Below, one piece after another: positions 11,101-21,866 of a stretch of DNA of 64,000 bases. The translations under genes were made by a program, and so were the position numbers. Under the pieces are notes generated by a model. The model did no database searches. It saw only the letters and a program-made list of their open reading frames with translations, and was not told the DNA's origin. How positions within the stretch are numbered: the stretch's first letter is position 1; every line of letters starts with the position of its first letter. This stretch comes from Primula veris (Eukaryota; Streptophyta; Magnoliopsida; Ericales; Primulaceae): the NCBI GenBank assembly GCA_963682055.1, contig OY821750.1:5458501-5522500 (forward strand), given 5' to 3'.

Positions 11101-13323
11101 AAATGTATCTGATAGGTTGTATGCATTATTAAATGTACCAAACTTTAGTTCAACTGTTTTATACACTATGTTAGTTCTATATGGACATCTAGGTAGGAGA
11201 TATTATGGTACCCTATACATGTTCTTAGTATTATCTCTATTTTTACAGAATGAAGATGGAACAAAAGTTGAATACAGGGTGTGGAATCCTTTCCGTTCCA
11301 AGTTGGCTGCTGCGATTCTTGGCGGTGTTGATGATATCTGGATTGTAAGTTATTTTTGTTGCTGTTCTTATTTTTCTTCCCTTCTTGATTTAACTTTTCT
11401 GCAGTTATTTGTATTTCTTTTTGTTATATACTAATTTCAGCTCTTCAATTTGTTTCTTGATTATGTACAATAGAAACCTGGGGCCAAGGTTCTATATCTT
11501 GGAGCTGCTTCTGGAACCACCGTCTCCCATGTGTCTGACCTTGTTGGACCGGTATGTACCAGTATTGTCTCTGTTAAAATACATTATAATCATTATTATA
11601 AATTTTTATTAATATTTGGTTGTGTTTTCTAGACTGGAGTAGTCTATGCAGTTGAGTTCTCACATAGAAGTGGAAGGGATTTAGTTAACATGGCAAAGAA
11701 ACGAACAAATGTTATCCCTATTATTGAAGATGCTAGGCATCCTGCTAAATACAGAATGCTAGTTGGCATGGTGGATGTTATCTTTTCTGATGTTGCTCAG
11801 CCTGACCAGGTTTGATTTACACACTTAAGCTTTAGAGGCAGTCCTTGGTTTTTGTAACGTTGGAAAAACCTTGGTTTTTGTAACGTTGGAAAAACATCTT
11901 TTAGCTGCCCTTGCGCAAGAACATCTTTTAGTTGCTGATAATTTTTTCTTCTCGTTTATGCATTTTTCTTTTCTTCTCAAAGCATATGATGATTTAACTC
12001 GGATTCCCCTTCAAGACTTCCTGGGTGATGTAAAAACCGAGCTTCTGATGCACTAGTTTTTGTACTTATTTACTTTTTGCTTTTTAACTTTAGTAGATTT
12101 CATTGCATCTGCTTTATTTTTTTTTATTGAGAATTTTTTTAATTAAGCAAGCATAGGATGATTTAACTCGGATTCCCCTTCAAGACTTCTTGAGTGATGT
12201 AAAAACCGAGCTTCTGATGCACTTATTGTTATCTTTCATGTGTTCATTTCATCTTCATGTTTATTTCTTGTTCACATTCAGTTTGGTATATATTAATTTC
12301 TCGTACAACTTCATTTTTTTATGTCTGTTGTGTTTTCCTGTATCCTAATTTCTTGTTATGTTTGCTTCGTGCTTTTATTTGAAGTTGGTGATCAACCTCT
12401 TTACAAATTACAGTATTTGTTTTTGCAGCCAATGAAGTGTTTTAATTTTTAGAGTTGGGTTTCTTTGTAACATGTTTAGCTGTCTGTAAGGTGCCCTTTG
12501 CGCCATTTTACCAGTTTTAGTAACGTCATTTGAAATCGGATCTCTTTGCTCCATTTTATCAATTTTAGCAACGTCATCTAAAATCTGTTTTGCTTTTGAA
12601 AATACAGCCTGTGGTTAATCTGATTTTCAATTCTTCAGTTTACCGTAAATGTGAAACACTAAAAATCCTGCAAGGTCACATGATGGAGCACTGGATTCCT
12701 CATTCTTTATCTTTGTCATGATTATTGTTGACTGTGTTACTTACTAAAGATTTATTCCAGGCTCGTATTGTAGCACTCAACGCCTCATACTTCCTCAAAA
12801 CTGGAGGCCACTTCGTCATATCAATCAAGGTATATATCCATTTGCTATTAAGTCACTTTTTTACTTGTTACCAAGTATGTCTTCTGGTACCAATTAACCT
12901 TACTTTTTCAAAAATAGAAATCAATAATCATACCTTTTTTCAACAACTTTTTTCATGTTTTAAACACTACCATTAATACTCTTTTTCTCCAAAACAAAAA
13001 TGTTCACTTCTGATCAGATACTTTAATTTTCTGTTGAAGTTTTAACCAAGTATTCTTTACTGTAAAACAAAAGAGTCGCACATTTGTTACAATCGCAATT
13101 GTTTCATTAGTTCAATTCTTAACCCATTCTATTTGCCCAGGCCAACTGCATAGACTCGACTAGTCCAGCCGAGGCAGTATTTGCTCAAGAAGTGAAGAAG
13201 CTACAAGCAGAGCAGTTTAAGCCCATTGAGCAGGTGACTTTGGAGCCTTTTGAAAGGGACCATGCTTGTGTTGTTGGATCCTACAGGGTCTCCAAGAAGT
13301 CAAAAGCCGCTGCTGCTTCTTAA
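8128..13323 (+). CDS. FIB: fibrillarin, rRNA 2'-O-methyltransferase (7 exons)
   Basis: This is the catalytic subunit of nucleolar box C/D snoRNPs, which methylates ribose 2'-hydroxyls of pre-rRNA at snoRNA-guided sites. Exons: 8128-8146, 9463-9779, 11249-11344, 11474-11551, 11633-11809, 12761-12829, 13141-13323. All introns are GT-AG. The junctions keep one open frame of 312 residues, within the usual ~300-320. Exon 1 encodes only MRPPFR plus one base. Exon 2 encodes the Gly/Arg-rich (GAR) domain (about residues 7-70), then the start of the fibrillarin fold. The SAM-binding motif [14 protein letters not shown] is in exon 4. Exon 5 holds [19 protein letters not shown] and FSDVAQPDQ; exon 6 holds [10 protein letters not shown]. 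The protein ends with a short basic Ala/Lys tail. Telo-boxes and a TATA box precede it, and intron 5 hosts two box C/D snoRNA copies. No lesion was seen, so it looks functional. Confidence 0.96.
8285..8475. repeat. tandem repeat in fibrillarin intron 1
   Basis: Roughly three copies of a ~75 bp AT-rich unit containing GATTAGTTTTATGCCAATAT, ATGATTTT and AAACTGTTGTTT occur within the 1316 bp first intron. They are degenerate and non-coding. Confidence 0.6.
9788..10022. repeat. ~120 bp tandem duplication at the start of intron 2
   Basis: Two direct copies share GATTACCC or AATTACCC, then TTTTTGTTTTGTT, TTTTTTTGAAG, ATTATTTTGTTGTGCATATTG and TTTATAAATCTTA. The first begins right after the exon 2 donor. 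The second contains GTTGTTTTTTTGAAG after an AG, so a cryptic acceptor there is conceivable, but it is not needed for the gene model. Confidence 0.65.
11982..12051 (+). ncRNA. box C/D snoRNA (U60-like) in fibrillarin intron 5, copy 1
   Basis: This is a 70 nt box C/D methylation guide within intron 5. Box C is ATGATGA (11986-11992), C' is TGATGT (12026-12031), D is CTGA (12045-12048). The ends form a short GCA/TGC terminal stem. The stretch TCGGATTCCCCTT (11999-12011) is complementary over 13 nt to the conserved large-subunit rRNA sequence AAGGGGAAUCCGA (from memory). This makes it a plausible D'-guide, although the D' box itself is degenerate. Arabidopsis fibrillarin genes are known to carry an intronic C/D snoRNA called U60; the name here rests on that host-gene context. 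It would be released by splicing and exonucleolytic trimming. Confidence 0.85.
12151..12220 (+). ncRNA. box C/D snoRNA, tandem copy 2 with altered box C
   Basis: This second 70 nt copy lies 99 nt after the first and differs from it at three positions by direct comparison. The rRNA complementarity (12168-12180), C' box and D box (12214-12217) are unchanged. One difference turns box C from ATGATGA to AGGATGA (12155-12161), altering a normally invariant U. The other two fall just before C' (CTGGG to TTGAG). The duplication extends only a few bases beyond the snoRNA at the 3' side. It may be a decaying pseudo-snoRNA or a weakly assembled variant; the sequence alone cannot decide. Confidence 0.7.
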
Positions 13324-14270
13324 GCTTTATGTTTTATTGTTGGATTTTGTTATGTATGCAAGATTGCAATTGATTTTCCAACTTTATTCTTTCTTGCCTT
13401 CCCTTTTTGTTTAAGAATGATTAGTAGGTTTTGACATTTCATATAATTATGAATTTTTCTTTAAATCATTGTGTTTATCCTTTAATTGTTGTTCAGCTGA
13501 TGTCATTTAGATGCTATTTTGCTAAATAACTACGAAAACTTAAGTATAGAAAGTAATAAACTCACTTTCTTGTTGATTTTTGCTAAATAACTACAAGAAC
13601 TCTGGTATAGGTGCTATTTTGTGCTAAATTCATTGTATATTTACTTCTAGGATCGAGTTTCCAGATTGAGACCTATTTTTATCTAGGAAGATTGCTTGGC
13701 CAATTTGATGCATGCTTTGAGCTAACACGTTTTGTTCATTAATTTGTTTTGATAAATTTAAGATATGCATGCTTTAAGATGCTTCTCTGGGGTAGACATG
13801 TACTATAGGCCTTCCAGAGTAGAAATATGATATATAGGAGTCTTATGTTCTGTTGTGTTGAGGAGTCCGGTTCCTTAGTCTCCTATTCTCTGTCTCCTTT
13901 TGTTATATCTTTACCTTTTTAACTCCAAATATTTGTTGTAAAGTAATTATTGAAATTGAAAAACTTCTGTTTTAAAAGTGATCAGAACCATGCGCCTATG
14001 TTTACCTACTCTAGCACGGAGAACTGCATGGGACGGATGTTTCTACTGTTTATTCAGGCTTTGTATTAACACTCGTAAATATCTGTTAAACTGGACCCTT
14101 TGCTAATCTTGTTCTTTTAAGAATTACTGACATTTTTTTTAGATTTTCAGGACTAGATTTGTATATTACCGAATGGTATCCGGTGCAACAACCATATTCC
14201 TTACGTACCACGTAAATTATACTCCACACGTTGACAAGCTATGGACACATGCAATTGTAATAGGTAGAGT
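13324..14270. other. fibrillarin downstream region, no gene seen
   Basis: T-rich sequence downstream of the fibrillarin stop presumably contains its 3' UTR. TTTTGCTAAATAACTAC recurs near 13517 and 13577, a small local duplication. No open frame or RNA gene was recognised. Confidence 0.4.
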
Positions 14271-14280
14271 TCATATTTTT

Positions 14281-14380
14281 AAAACGTTAGTCAAATCGCA
14301 AAAAATATTCATAAATCATTATTCAAATCGCAAAAAATATTCATAAAAGGTTAGTCAAATCGCAAAAAAATATTCATGAT
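14281..14380. repeat. 34-bp tandem repeat, three copies
   Basis: TCAAATCGCAAAAAATATTC appears three times in succession (near 14291, 14324 and 14355) separated by ATAAATCATTAT or ATAAAAGGTTAG. Non-coding. Confidence 0.7.
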
Positions 14381-15114
14381 ATTAGTTCTTAACCATGAAT
14401 GGCTTTGGAAATAAGTAATTCTTTTACATTTTAGCTATAAACAAGAACTAACGCCCAAAATTTCACGTACATATACCAATCCGAACCTTAGTACTAACTA
14501 GCATGGCTGTTCACGGTCCGGATTGTAACGGTATTAGTGAAACCTAAACCCGAACCATGTTAGAATAAGCAAGGAAAATATAACCCGAATCGTACCAACG
14601 TAGCTTTATAGCCCAAACCAGACCAGACCAGACCAATAGTCTGGTTTGGTTTCGAATTGGATTTCGGGTTGCCGTGATATCACAACAATAAAGACAACGT
14701 AATAAATTATATCCAAAAATGAAAAAATCAACACAAAATCCATAAAACTTTAAGAAAATGTTATACTTGTAAATAAAAAAACAAATGGATGAGATAAATG
14801 TTTGTTTAAAAAGTTACGCGTATAAATTTGGTAATATATTTTATTTTGTGGTTACAAACATGTAATGAAAACAAATGTTAATTAATTAGATTAGCAACAG
14901 TCTCTCTCTCCGCCAAACAAATCGGAACGATCAGAGAAATATTAAGAAGATACATAAATAAACGACTCTGCTGGTTTAATTTGACAGGTTTTGTTTTTTT
15001 TAATCGGACACGATTGGATTTTAACTGTGATTATTTTGTTTTCAAATTCGACATGATATTATGTAATGTTTAATTTGGGTTTGAATTTGACAGTGTATAA
15101 TATTTTTAATTTGA

Positions 15115-15185
15115 CTGTATACATACATATATATATATGTATATGTATGTATGTATTTTGACAGTGTATATATGTATTTGACAGT
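15115..15185. repeat. TA/TG microsatellite and GACAGT repeats
   Basis: An ATACATACATATATATATAT / GTATGTATGTATT tract forms a near-palindrome of simple repeats. It sits among several TTTGACAGT words (15080-15310). Low complexity. Confidence 0.6.
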
Positions 15186-15369
15186 ATTTTCATCTGTATC
15201 ACTTATGTATCTGTCCTATTATCTGCAATTTGGTATGCGACATTATGAAATACTGCAAAAAAAAATTACTTGAATAATTTGACAGTATATTTTGATAATT
15301 TGACAGTACTTGACCTAAATGAAAGAAAGATTGAGGTAATGTGTTTTTGCTAAATAAGTTGGCTAAATT

Positions 15370-15870
15370 GTATCTAATGAGGAATACATTAAGCTAGAAA
15401 CTATTAGAATTTAATAGTTTATGGAGCTTACGTTAGGTAATAAAAGAAGCTTATTAGGATTTTTGGATCCTAAATTAAGTAGTAAAAATGAGGAATAAAA
15501 TAAGCTAGAGACTATTAGAGTTGATGGAGCTGAAGTTAAGTAATAAAAGAAGCTTATTAGGGTTTATGGAGCTTAAATTAAGCAATAAAATAAGCTAGAG
15601 ACTATTAGGGTTTATGGAGCTTTAATTAAGCAATAAATATGAGCTATAAAATAAGTTAGAGACTATTAAAGTTTATGGAGCTTAAGTTAAGTAATAAACG
15701 AAGCTATCAGGGTTTATGGAGCTTAAATTAGGCAATAAAAATGAGCAATGAAATAAGCGAAAGACTATTAGAGTTTATGGAGCTTAAGTTAAGCAATAAA
15801 ATAAGTTTATTAGGGTTTATGGAGCTTATATTAAGTAATAAAAAGGATCAATATAATAAGTAAGAGATTG
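15370..15870. repeat. degenerate tandem repeat, ~75 bp unit
   Basis: About seven imperfect copies of a composite unit built from GAGACTATTAGAGTTTATGG, AGCTTAAGTTAAG, CAATAAAATAAGC and ATTAGGGTTTATGGAGCTTA. Each unit contains two related ~37 bp halves. No coding frame persists. Confidence 0.7.
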
Positions 15871-18800
15871 TAGCTGTCTATTTGTTTTAGGCTGTTTTTA
15901 TGTACTATCTATCAGCTATGGTTGGGCTCATTTGTCTCGGTTGTATTATTAATACGGTGAGTCGTGCGTGTATGCATGGCAACTTGTAGTGTGCCTAGTG
16001 GCTGGAATTTATGATTTCCCAATTAGTCTTATATTTGTATTTGCTTATTGAAATAAAGGTTTCCATATAAGTTAGTGAATTTTCTTTTTCATTTTTTGTT
16101 TATATCTTTTAAGCTAATAAATAAGCAATTTGTTATTTAAAGGTATGGAAAAAGTTGTAATTTTATTAATTTCTGGGTTATGTTGTTAAGTTTTCTAGCC
16201 TCTATTATCGATACACTGTTTGTGACCTTGCGCTGTCTAATTGTGCAAACTGGATTATAGATGCCTGTGATTTTTATTGCCTGTTTTGGCTTGTTCTAAT
16301 TTAGCTAGCTCCATCTAGTCAAATCGTAGAATGTGACGAACTTAGTACAGAATGGATTATAGATGGTCGTTGATATAAAATGTCCCTCGTGCATTGCCAG
16401 CCGAGGTTTGATTGACGTGAACCATCTTAATTGCAAGCTGCATGCCTAATCAATTAAAGAAGAAACCGAAACTGAAACAAACACAGTGCCATCAGAAATG
16501 ATGGGTTGTTTGCTGTTTCGAAAAAATGCAAGATGTCGTGAAAAGAAGAAAAGTAAATGTTATGAACCAACCTTGCTCGACTTTGTGAGTAACTTCCATA
16601 TTTATAGTTTAACCTCAAACAAAAGAGTGGAATTTTAGTTAGAATATTTCTAATCAGATCAGTGTAACCTGAATTCCTCTGTTTCTGAATGGTAGATTGT
16701 CTATTTGCACAACATTCTCCTTGTAGTTTTCTTCCTTATGTATTACAAGCAGTAAACATGATGATCGAGGATAGATGTTCATTGTTTCTTTAAAGAATTC
16801 TAATTTATAACAAGAGAGGAACATAAGCTTGTTACGCTGTTTCTGACAGTATTGTGGAATGCTGTTTCATTTGTATATATTGTGGAATGCTTTGGATGCC
16901 TTTTACTTTGTTTTGTAAATGGATTTGTGAATCGGCTATTAAGAAAAAGGGATAATTTACATTCCTAAAAAGAAAATGGGAAATTTCAATAACATAGAAC
17001 CACATTAGAAGAAAAATAGTACTCCTAGTATATAATATTTTAAACTTTCAAGTAGAGTCCACATAAAAAAAAAGCGTGCAAGTAAATTTAAGTCTGTGTA
17101 GATCTAGAAATTGAGAAGCTGAAGTTCAAATAGGTGTTGCTGGTGTAGAAACCTTTGTACTTGTTTTTTGCATACGCTTTTCATGGCGGAATAATAAAAT
17201 GAAGTTGGAAGATGCTTCATAGTGTTGATTTTACTGTTTTCGCATATGTAATACCAGCATAAGCAAACTAACCAGCTTTGTTGCGGCACTTAACGTCGTA
17301 ATGATTGCAGCACAGTGTGTTCTCTTCTTACTTAATACATTATGGATTAAAAAAAATCTCATTATCAAGAGCAGTTTAAATGTCTTTTGTGATTTCATAC
17401 AATCATATGTTTTTCTTGAATGGCTTACAGGGTAAGTGTTTCTTGATAGGGGTAAACATTTCAGATAGGATTGTTGTATCAAGTCTATGTTTTAACAATG
17501 AGTTGTTTCTTTCCGTCTATGTGATCTCTGGTTATTATTGTCACTTTTTTTATTGCAACATTTTGCTTAGCATTGGTTTGATTCTGAGATAAGACAAGCT
17601 TGTAATTATGCAAAATATTGTGCTGCATATAGGATGTTTCAGACAAACAGCCTCTGGTATGGACATTCCTGGAAATTGGGACGTAGAACACTTCTGGAGC
17701 AGGTATCCTTTTGTTCTCCATAAAATGATTATTTTTGAAATATAAATCCGTAACTGTATTATACTATTTAAAAAAAATAAAATCCATAGGGTAAAAAGTC
17801 TGCTGGAATTAGTGTCCGTGGTGGATGAAATCTATTAGCGACATCAAATTTAGCAGGTCTCTTAGTAACTCGCTGTTTGCGGGGACAGAGAAATATACAA
17901 TGTTACAGCATGCGACAGGTGGTGCTACCAACGATCCAGAATTAGTATTTGTATCTTTGTATCGAAGTTTTTTATGTAAAATAATAATCTATCTTTGGCG
18001 GCTGCACATGGAGACATGGCGTCAATCATGGTTCAACTGGCATTGTATATTTTCTCCATGGGTTGCTTTCTTCCATTATGCACGGGACTATGCATTAAAC
18101 TGAAAAAGAAGGAAATTAAATTTCCGTACATGTTGGACAGTGTCTTAGTCGACAGATTATGGTCTTACACCATTGTAAAAGATAAAAAAATTAGACTGTA
18201 ATGTAGGAATGTCTAAATTTTTATGACAATCTTTAGGTGATCAGGCGTTTTTCCTGCTTACTGGGAGACTAGCTGGATATTGCCAAATTCACTATACCAA
18301 TAAAGCAACTTTCGCAAATCACAGGTTTATTTATAGCTTGTTCCCTTTTCCTTGCCTTAATTGTGTTTCATTGTTTTCTGTATAGGACTTGATTTTTACT
18401 TCTTCTTTTTTTCCTGTTCTTCTTTAGTTGGCATGTTTGAAGCTTGCCCTGATTTGTTTTACTTGCTACATGTAATTATCTTTACTGAGATGAGGTAGAT
18501 GAATGCGCCATAATAACTATGAACGTATCATATTTAGGTGACGCAAGAAGGTATATTTAAAAAAATAGAGTTAAGGTCACCCCTCTTGTCGGAGATTTCC
18601 GATTATCTTGTTGTGGGACGGTCTAAATGATTTTGTAGCCATATACATGGTAACAACAAGAACCCAATGTGGATAAGTAGTATTTTATTCTAATGAAACT
18701 CTTAAAATATTTCCACAAAGTCACTAGTAGATGTGCAAATTTTTGGGGATAAGGTCGTCAACGAAGGAAAATATTTGGTAGTCTATTCCAACAAAATATG

Positions 18801-19035
18801 CCGTAATTTCCTTTATTTGGTATCTGAAGCACTGCGAGTCGTATAGAGTACATTTTGTGGGTTGAATTTCGACAAAAGATTAGTTTGAAGACTACCAAAT
18901 GGTAATATCTAGAAAGGAAAAAGAACATCAGGAGCACGTTTTTCTTACAGGGAAATTGAACATTATTTAACCAGGTCTAGATATGTTAATTTTGCTAGAC
19001 CAAATATATGACGTATTTTTATGTGGCATATGCAT
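15871..19035. other. intergenic; no recognised gene
   Basis: Several short open frames (for example 17380-17592 and 17825-18201) have no recognised domain, no splice support and ordinary AT-rich composition. The 17600-18200 stretch is slightly richer in coding-like words (CAGCATGCGACAGGTGGTGC near 17907) and could be the relic of a gene, but no family was identified. Confidence 0.4.
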
Positions 19036-19039
19036 CCAG

Positions 19040-19185
19040 TGTTTTAAAAATCGGCCTAGGCGCCCACCTAGGCCTAGGCGCTCACCTAGGCCTAGGCGGG
19101 GAAAAATCTGTCTAGGCGGGAAAAAGGCGGCCTAGGCGGACCCTTTCCGCCTGGAACCCGCCTAGCGCCTTTTGAAACCTTGTAA
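19040..19185. repeat. CCTAGGCG-rich palindromic element
   Basis: A ~145 bp GC-rich island in AT-rich DNA is built of repeated CCTAGGC and GGCGG/CCGCC words. It is bounded by TGTTTTAAAAATCGGCC on the left and CGCCTTTTGAAACCTTG on the right. The inverted TTTTAAAA.CG / CGCCTTTTGAAA ends suggest a small non-autonomous DNA transposon. No target duplication was confirmed. Confidence 0.5.
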
Positions 19186-19765
19186 AATTCTATCACAGTT
19201 TACGTGGCCTGTGAAACAAACATTTCATATTCTTTTAACCTTCACTAAAACTTTTAGTGAAGTTCAGTAAACTAGAATCCTGATATGACTATTATTTATC
19301 TCCTTAAAGCTTAAGTTATTAACAAGTGGGTGAAAAACTCCTTGTGTGATCCCTCTCCTAGACAAGAATGTAATAGATCTGACGCAGTTTAACTCGAAAA
19401 AGATGTAATCAGGTTATCAGTTCAGCTAATTGCAAATAAGGTAATGTAATTTAATGAGTTATCCAATCTGGTTGAATGTGAAATTAGCTGCAAACATATA
19501 ACAAATTCCATTAAGTACAAAAAATATGTTATATTAACAGATTCCATTTGGGATATTTTCACAGTTATAGACCGAAGACAAAATTTTGTTGAAGCATTTC
19601 AACTGCTGGCCTATATAAATTTCTATTGTTATTTGAAAAACTTGAGTTTGATTCTTTGGCCGCCTCTTGTGTTAACATGTGTCTCAGTTGAGACAAACCA
19701 AACAGATTTTCTGGTAACACCGTAAATGTCATTACAGATATCATATTTAACACATTGATTACTCG

Positions 19766-19980
19766 TACCGTTGGTAGTTCCTTTCTTAATTACTCTTACT
19801 GTTGGTAGTTCCTTTCTTAATTATTCATAGCGTTGGTAGTTCCTTTCTTAATTATTCATAGCGTTGGTAGTTCCTTTCTTAATTATTCATAGCGTTGGTA
19901 GTTCCTTTCTTAATTATTCATAGCGTTGGTAGTTCCTTTCTTAATTACTTTTATCGTTGGAAGTTCTTTTCTTTTTGAAT
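19766..19980. repeat. 31-bp minisatellite, 7 copies
   Basis: GTTGGTAGTTCCTTTCTTAA followed by TTATTCATAGC repeats seven times. Middle copies are nearly identical and the outer ones variant. A related array with eight more diverged copies lies at 51998-52225. The unit has no relation to the 31 bp array at 2955-7905. Confidence 0.9.
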
Positions 19981-20769
19981 TTTATGCAAAAACGACAGTT
20001 CATTGCAACAAAAGTTTCCGTATACAAACAAGTGCATTTAATCGATCCGTTGAATATATGGTCTTAAATTGTGTATAAATTAGCATGAGGCAATTGAGTT
20101 AGAGCAAGCCAATTGAGGATTATTGAGATAGATATAAGAGAGTCTCCATCAGGTCATCTTCTTTCTTTATATAATCACTTAGTATCTCCGTTCATGGTTA
20201 TCCGGCATAGCTTTTCCTCGTAAATCAAATAATTTATCACATAAAGTTTTTTCTTATTACCTTTTTAAGGCTACATTTTAGATACTGGGAAGATATTTGA
20301 AAAAGAATTACATTCCTACCACACCTATTTTGATTGTTCTTTTCTCAATTTTGTGCCTTCAATGGTCTAATCCCTATCTGCTTTGAGTTTTTTCCCCTGA
20401 TACTAGCTGCTAAAAACTCAACAAAATCTTATGTCGCTTTCTTTCAGTCAGTTATTATTTTGTACTTTCTTACTCTCGTCAGATTATTTACCAATAGTCC
20501 CCCTTTTCTGGTATTTTGGTTGTATGCTTTTATCAGTTTTCAAAGATCTTGAGTTGATAACATAAACTTCTGTTCTTTTTGGTGAACTGCAACTGCACTG
20601 TTAGCCAGCTCCTAAAATGTAAACAAATAAACAAACTTGTTTTTAAAAACATTTTTCCACTTTTGATGCCCTTGTGATGACACTTCACTGTTCCTACTTA
20701 TCTTTGTTTTCTGGTGTTTTAGGTTGCATGTCTTCTGTAAACATCTGATTTCTGTTGTTCTCTTGATAT
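19981..20769. other. gene-free stretch upstream of the RRM-like pseudogene
   Basis: AT-rich sequence with no recognised gene. The open frame at 20334-20552 is a hydrophobic low-complexity translation of T-rich DNA. The region may contain upstream sequence or a lost 5' exon of the locus at 20770. Confidence 0.35.
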
Positions 20770-21866
20770 TTGATGAAAGGTCACCAACTTTTAGCAGGTT
20801 TTCGGTATATTAAGTCACTATCACCAATTCACCATGTTCCCCATCAAAGCCTCATCCCCGTTGTCACCTTAGGAGAAATCAAAAACTTTTACAAAATGGA
20901 CCGAGACCTCTTCTCTCTTTTCACCACTAACCTTTGCCGGGACCCAACTGAGTCCTTAAGGGAGATGGCCCTGTGGCTCTGGCTGGAACAGTTCTGCTTC
21001 AACAACATTGTCAAAACGATCTCGTCTCTGCCCCACTTCCTAATCAATGAAATTGTCGACGAGGCCATGTTGTGCATTAACTTTCTCTCGAACTCTCACC
21101 TGTTCACCCTTTTCCCTGAACCAATCAACCTCCCACTTATCCAAAACCTACTTGGTGCTGACGTGCCTTCCAACTTCTTTCCTGAAAACCTAGCCGCAGC
21201 TATTCTCGGCATCGGAAAAACCTTGACTGGAGTTTGTTTTCGAGCTCTATCGGACTTATTGCAAAGGGCCATAGAGAGAAACATCTCTCCGGCCTTAACC
21301 GAGACCCCGATCGCCATGTCATCATTAATCGAGCCTGGCTTCTCTCGCTTAAATATCAACAACTTTGGCAGCAGGTGAGGATTTCTAGTTTATTTTGTTC
21401 AGGCCAGTGTTTTTCTGGTATGTTTTTGAGTTTAAAGTAGTTTTCTTCCAGTATAATTTCTTCACTGTTTTTTTTTTTCCTACTTTGGCATTAGGATGAG
21501 TTACATTCTAAGGGTTAATAAGCCAGTGGGGCAGTGCATCCGGATGACAGGACCTTGTTTGTAACCTTCTCAAAGGGATACCCTGTCCCAGAACGGGATA
21601 TACGCAAGTTCTTCAATCTCATATATGGGGATTGTATTGAATCCATACAAATGCAAGAGGTGCAATTTGCTGAACAGGCACTCTATGCTCGTATTGTGTT
21701 CTATACACCTCACGTGATCGAAGCTGTTCTATATGGTGCAGAATAGGTGAAATTTATCGTCAAGGGTACGCACATGTGGGTGCGCAAGTTTGTCCCAAAT
21801 CGTAGAAGACATATATCCGAGGTCTGGTTTGCCTGGAATGAGGTCCTCCCAGGGTCTGTGACATGA
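20770..21866 (+). pseudogene. broken plant RRM-like protein gene, function unknown
   Basis: Exon 1 (about 20770-21374) encodes ~200 residues of an alpha-helical region, with YKMDRDLFSLFTTNLCRDP, ALWLWLEQF and LINEIVDEAMLC. It ends at a good donor (CAG|GTGAGG). After a ~120 bp intron (acceptor near 21494), exon 2 encodes an RRM-like fold with HPDDRTLFVTFSKGYPV, FFNLIYGDCIESI and ALYARIVF. I recall similar sequences as a plant-specific uncharacterised family, helical N-terminus plus C-terminal RRM-like domain; no role is known to me. Three points suggest loss of function: exon 2 entered from the splice site is one base out of frame with the HPDD segment, an in-frame TAG lies at 21744-21746, and coding resemblance (VKFIVKGTHMWVRKFVP) continues past it to TGA 21864-21866. 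The start at 20770 is the first ATG of the open frame and is uncertain. Confidence 0.65.

Noticed and set aside
16380..16450. Possible microRNA-like sequence (AGCCGAGGTTTGATTGACGT)
   Set aside because: Only loosely like a known plant microRNA family and no convincing hairpin partner was found nearby.
19766..19980. CRISPR-like regular repeats
   Set aside because: Units are directly adjacent with no unique spacers, and the sequence is a plant nuclear minisatellite.
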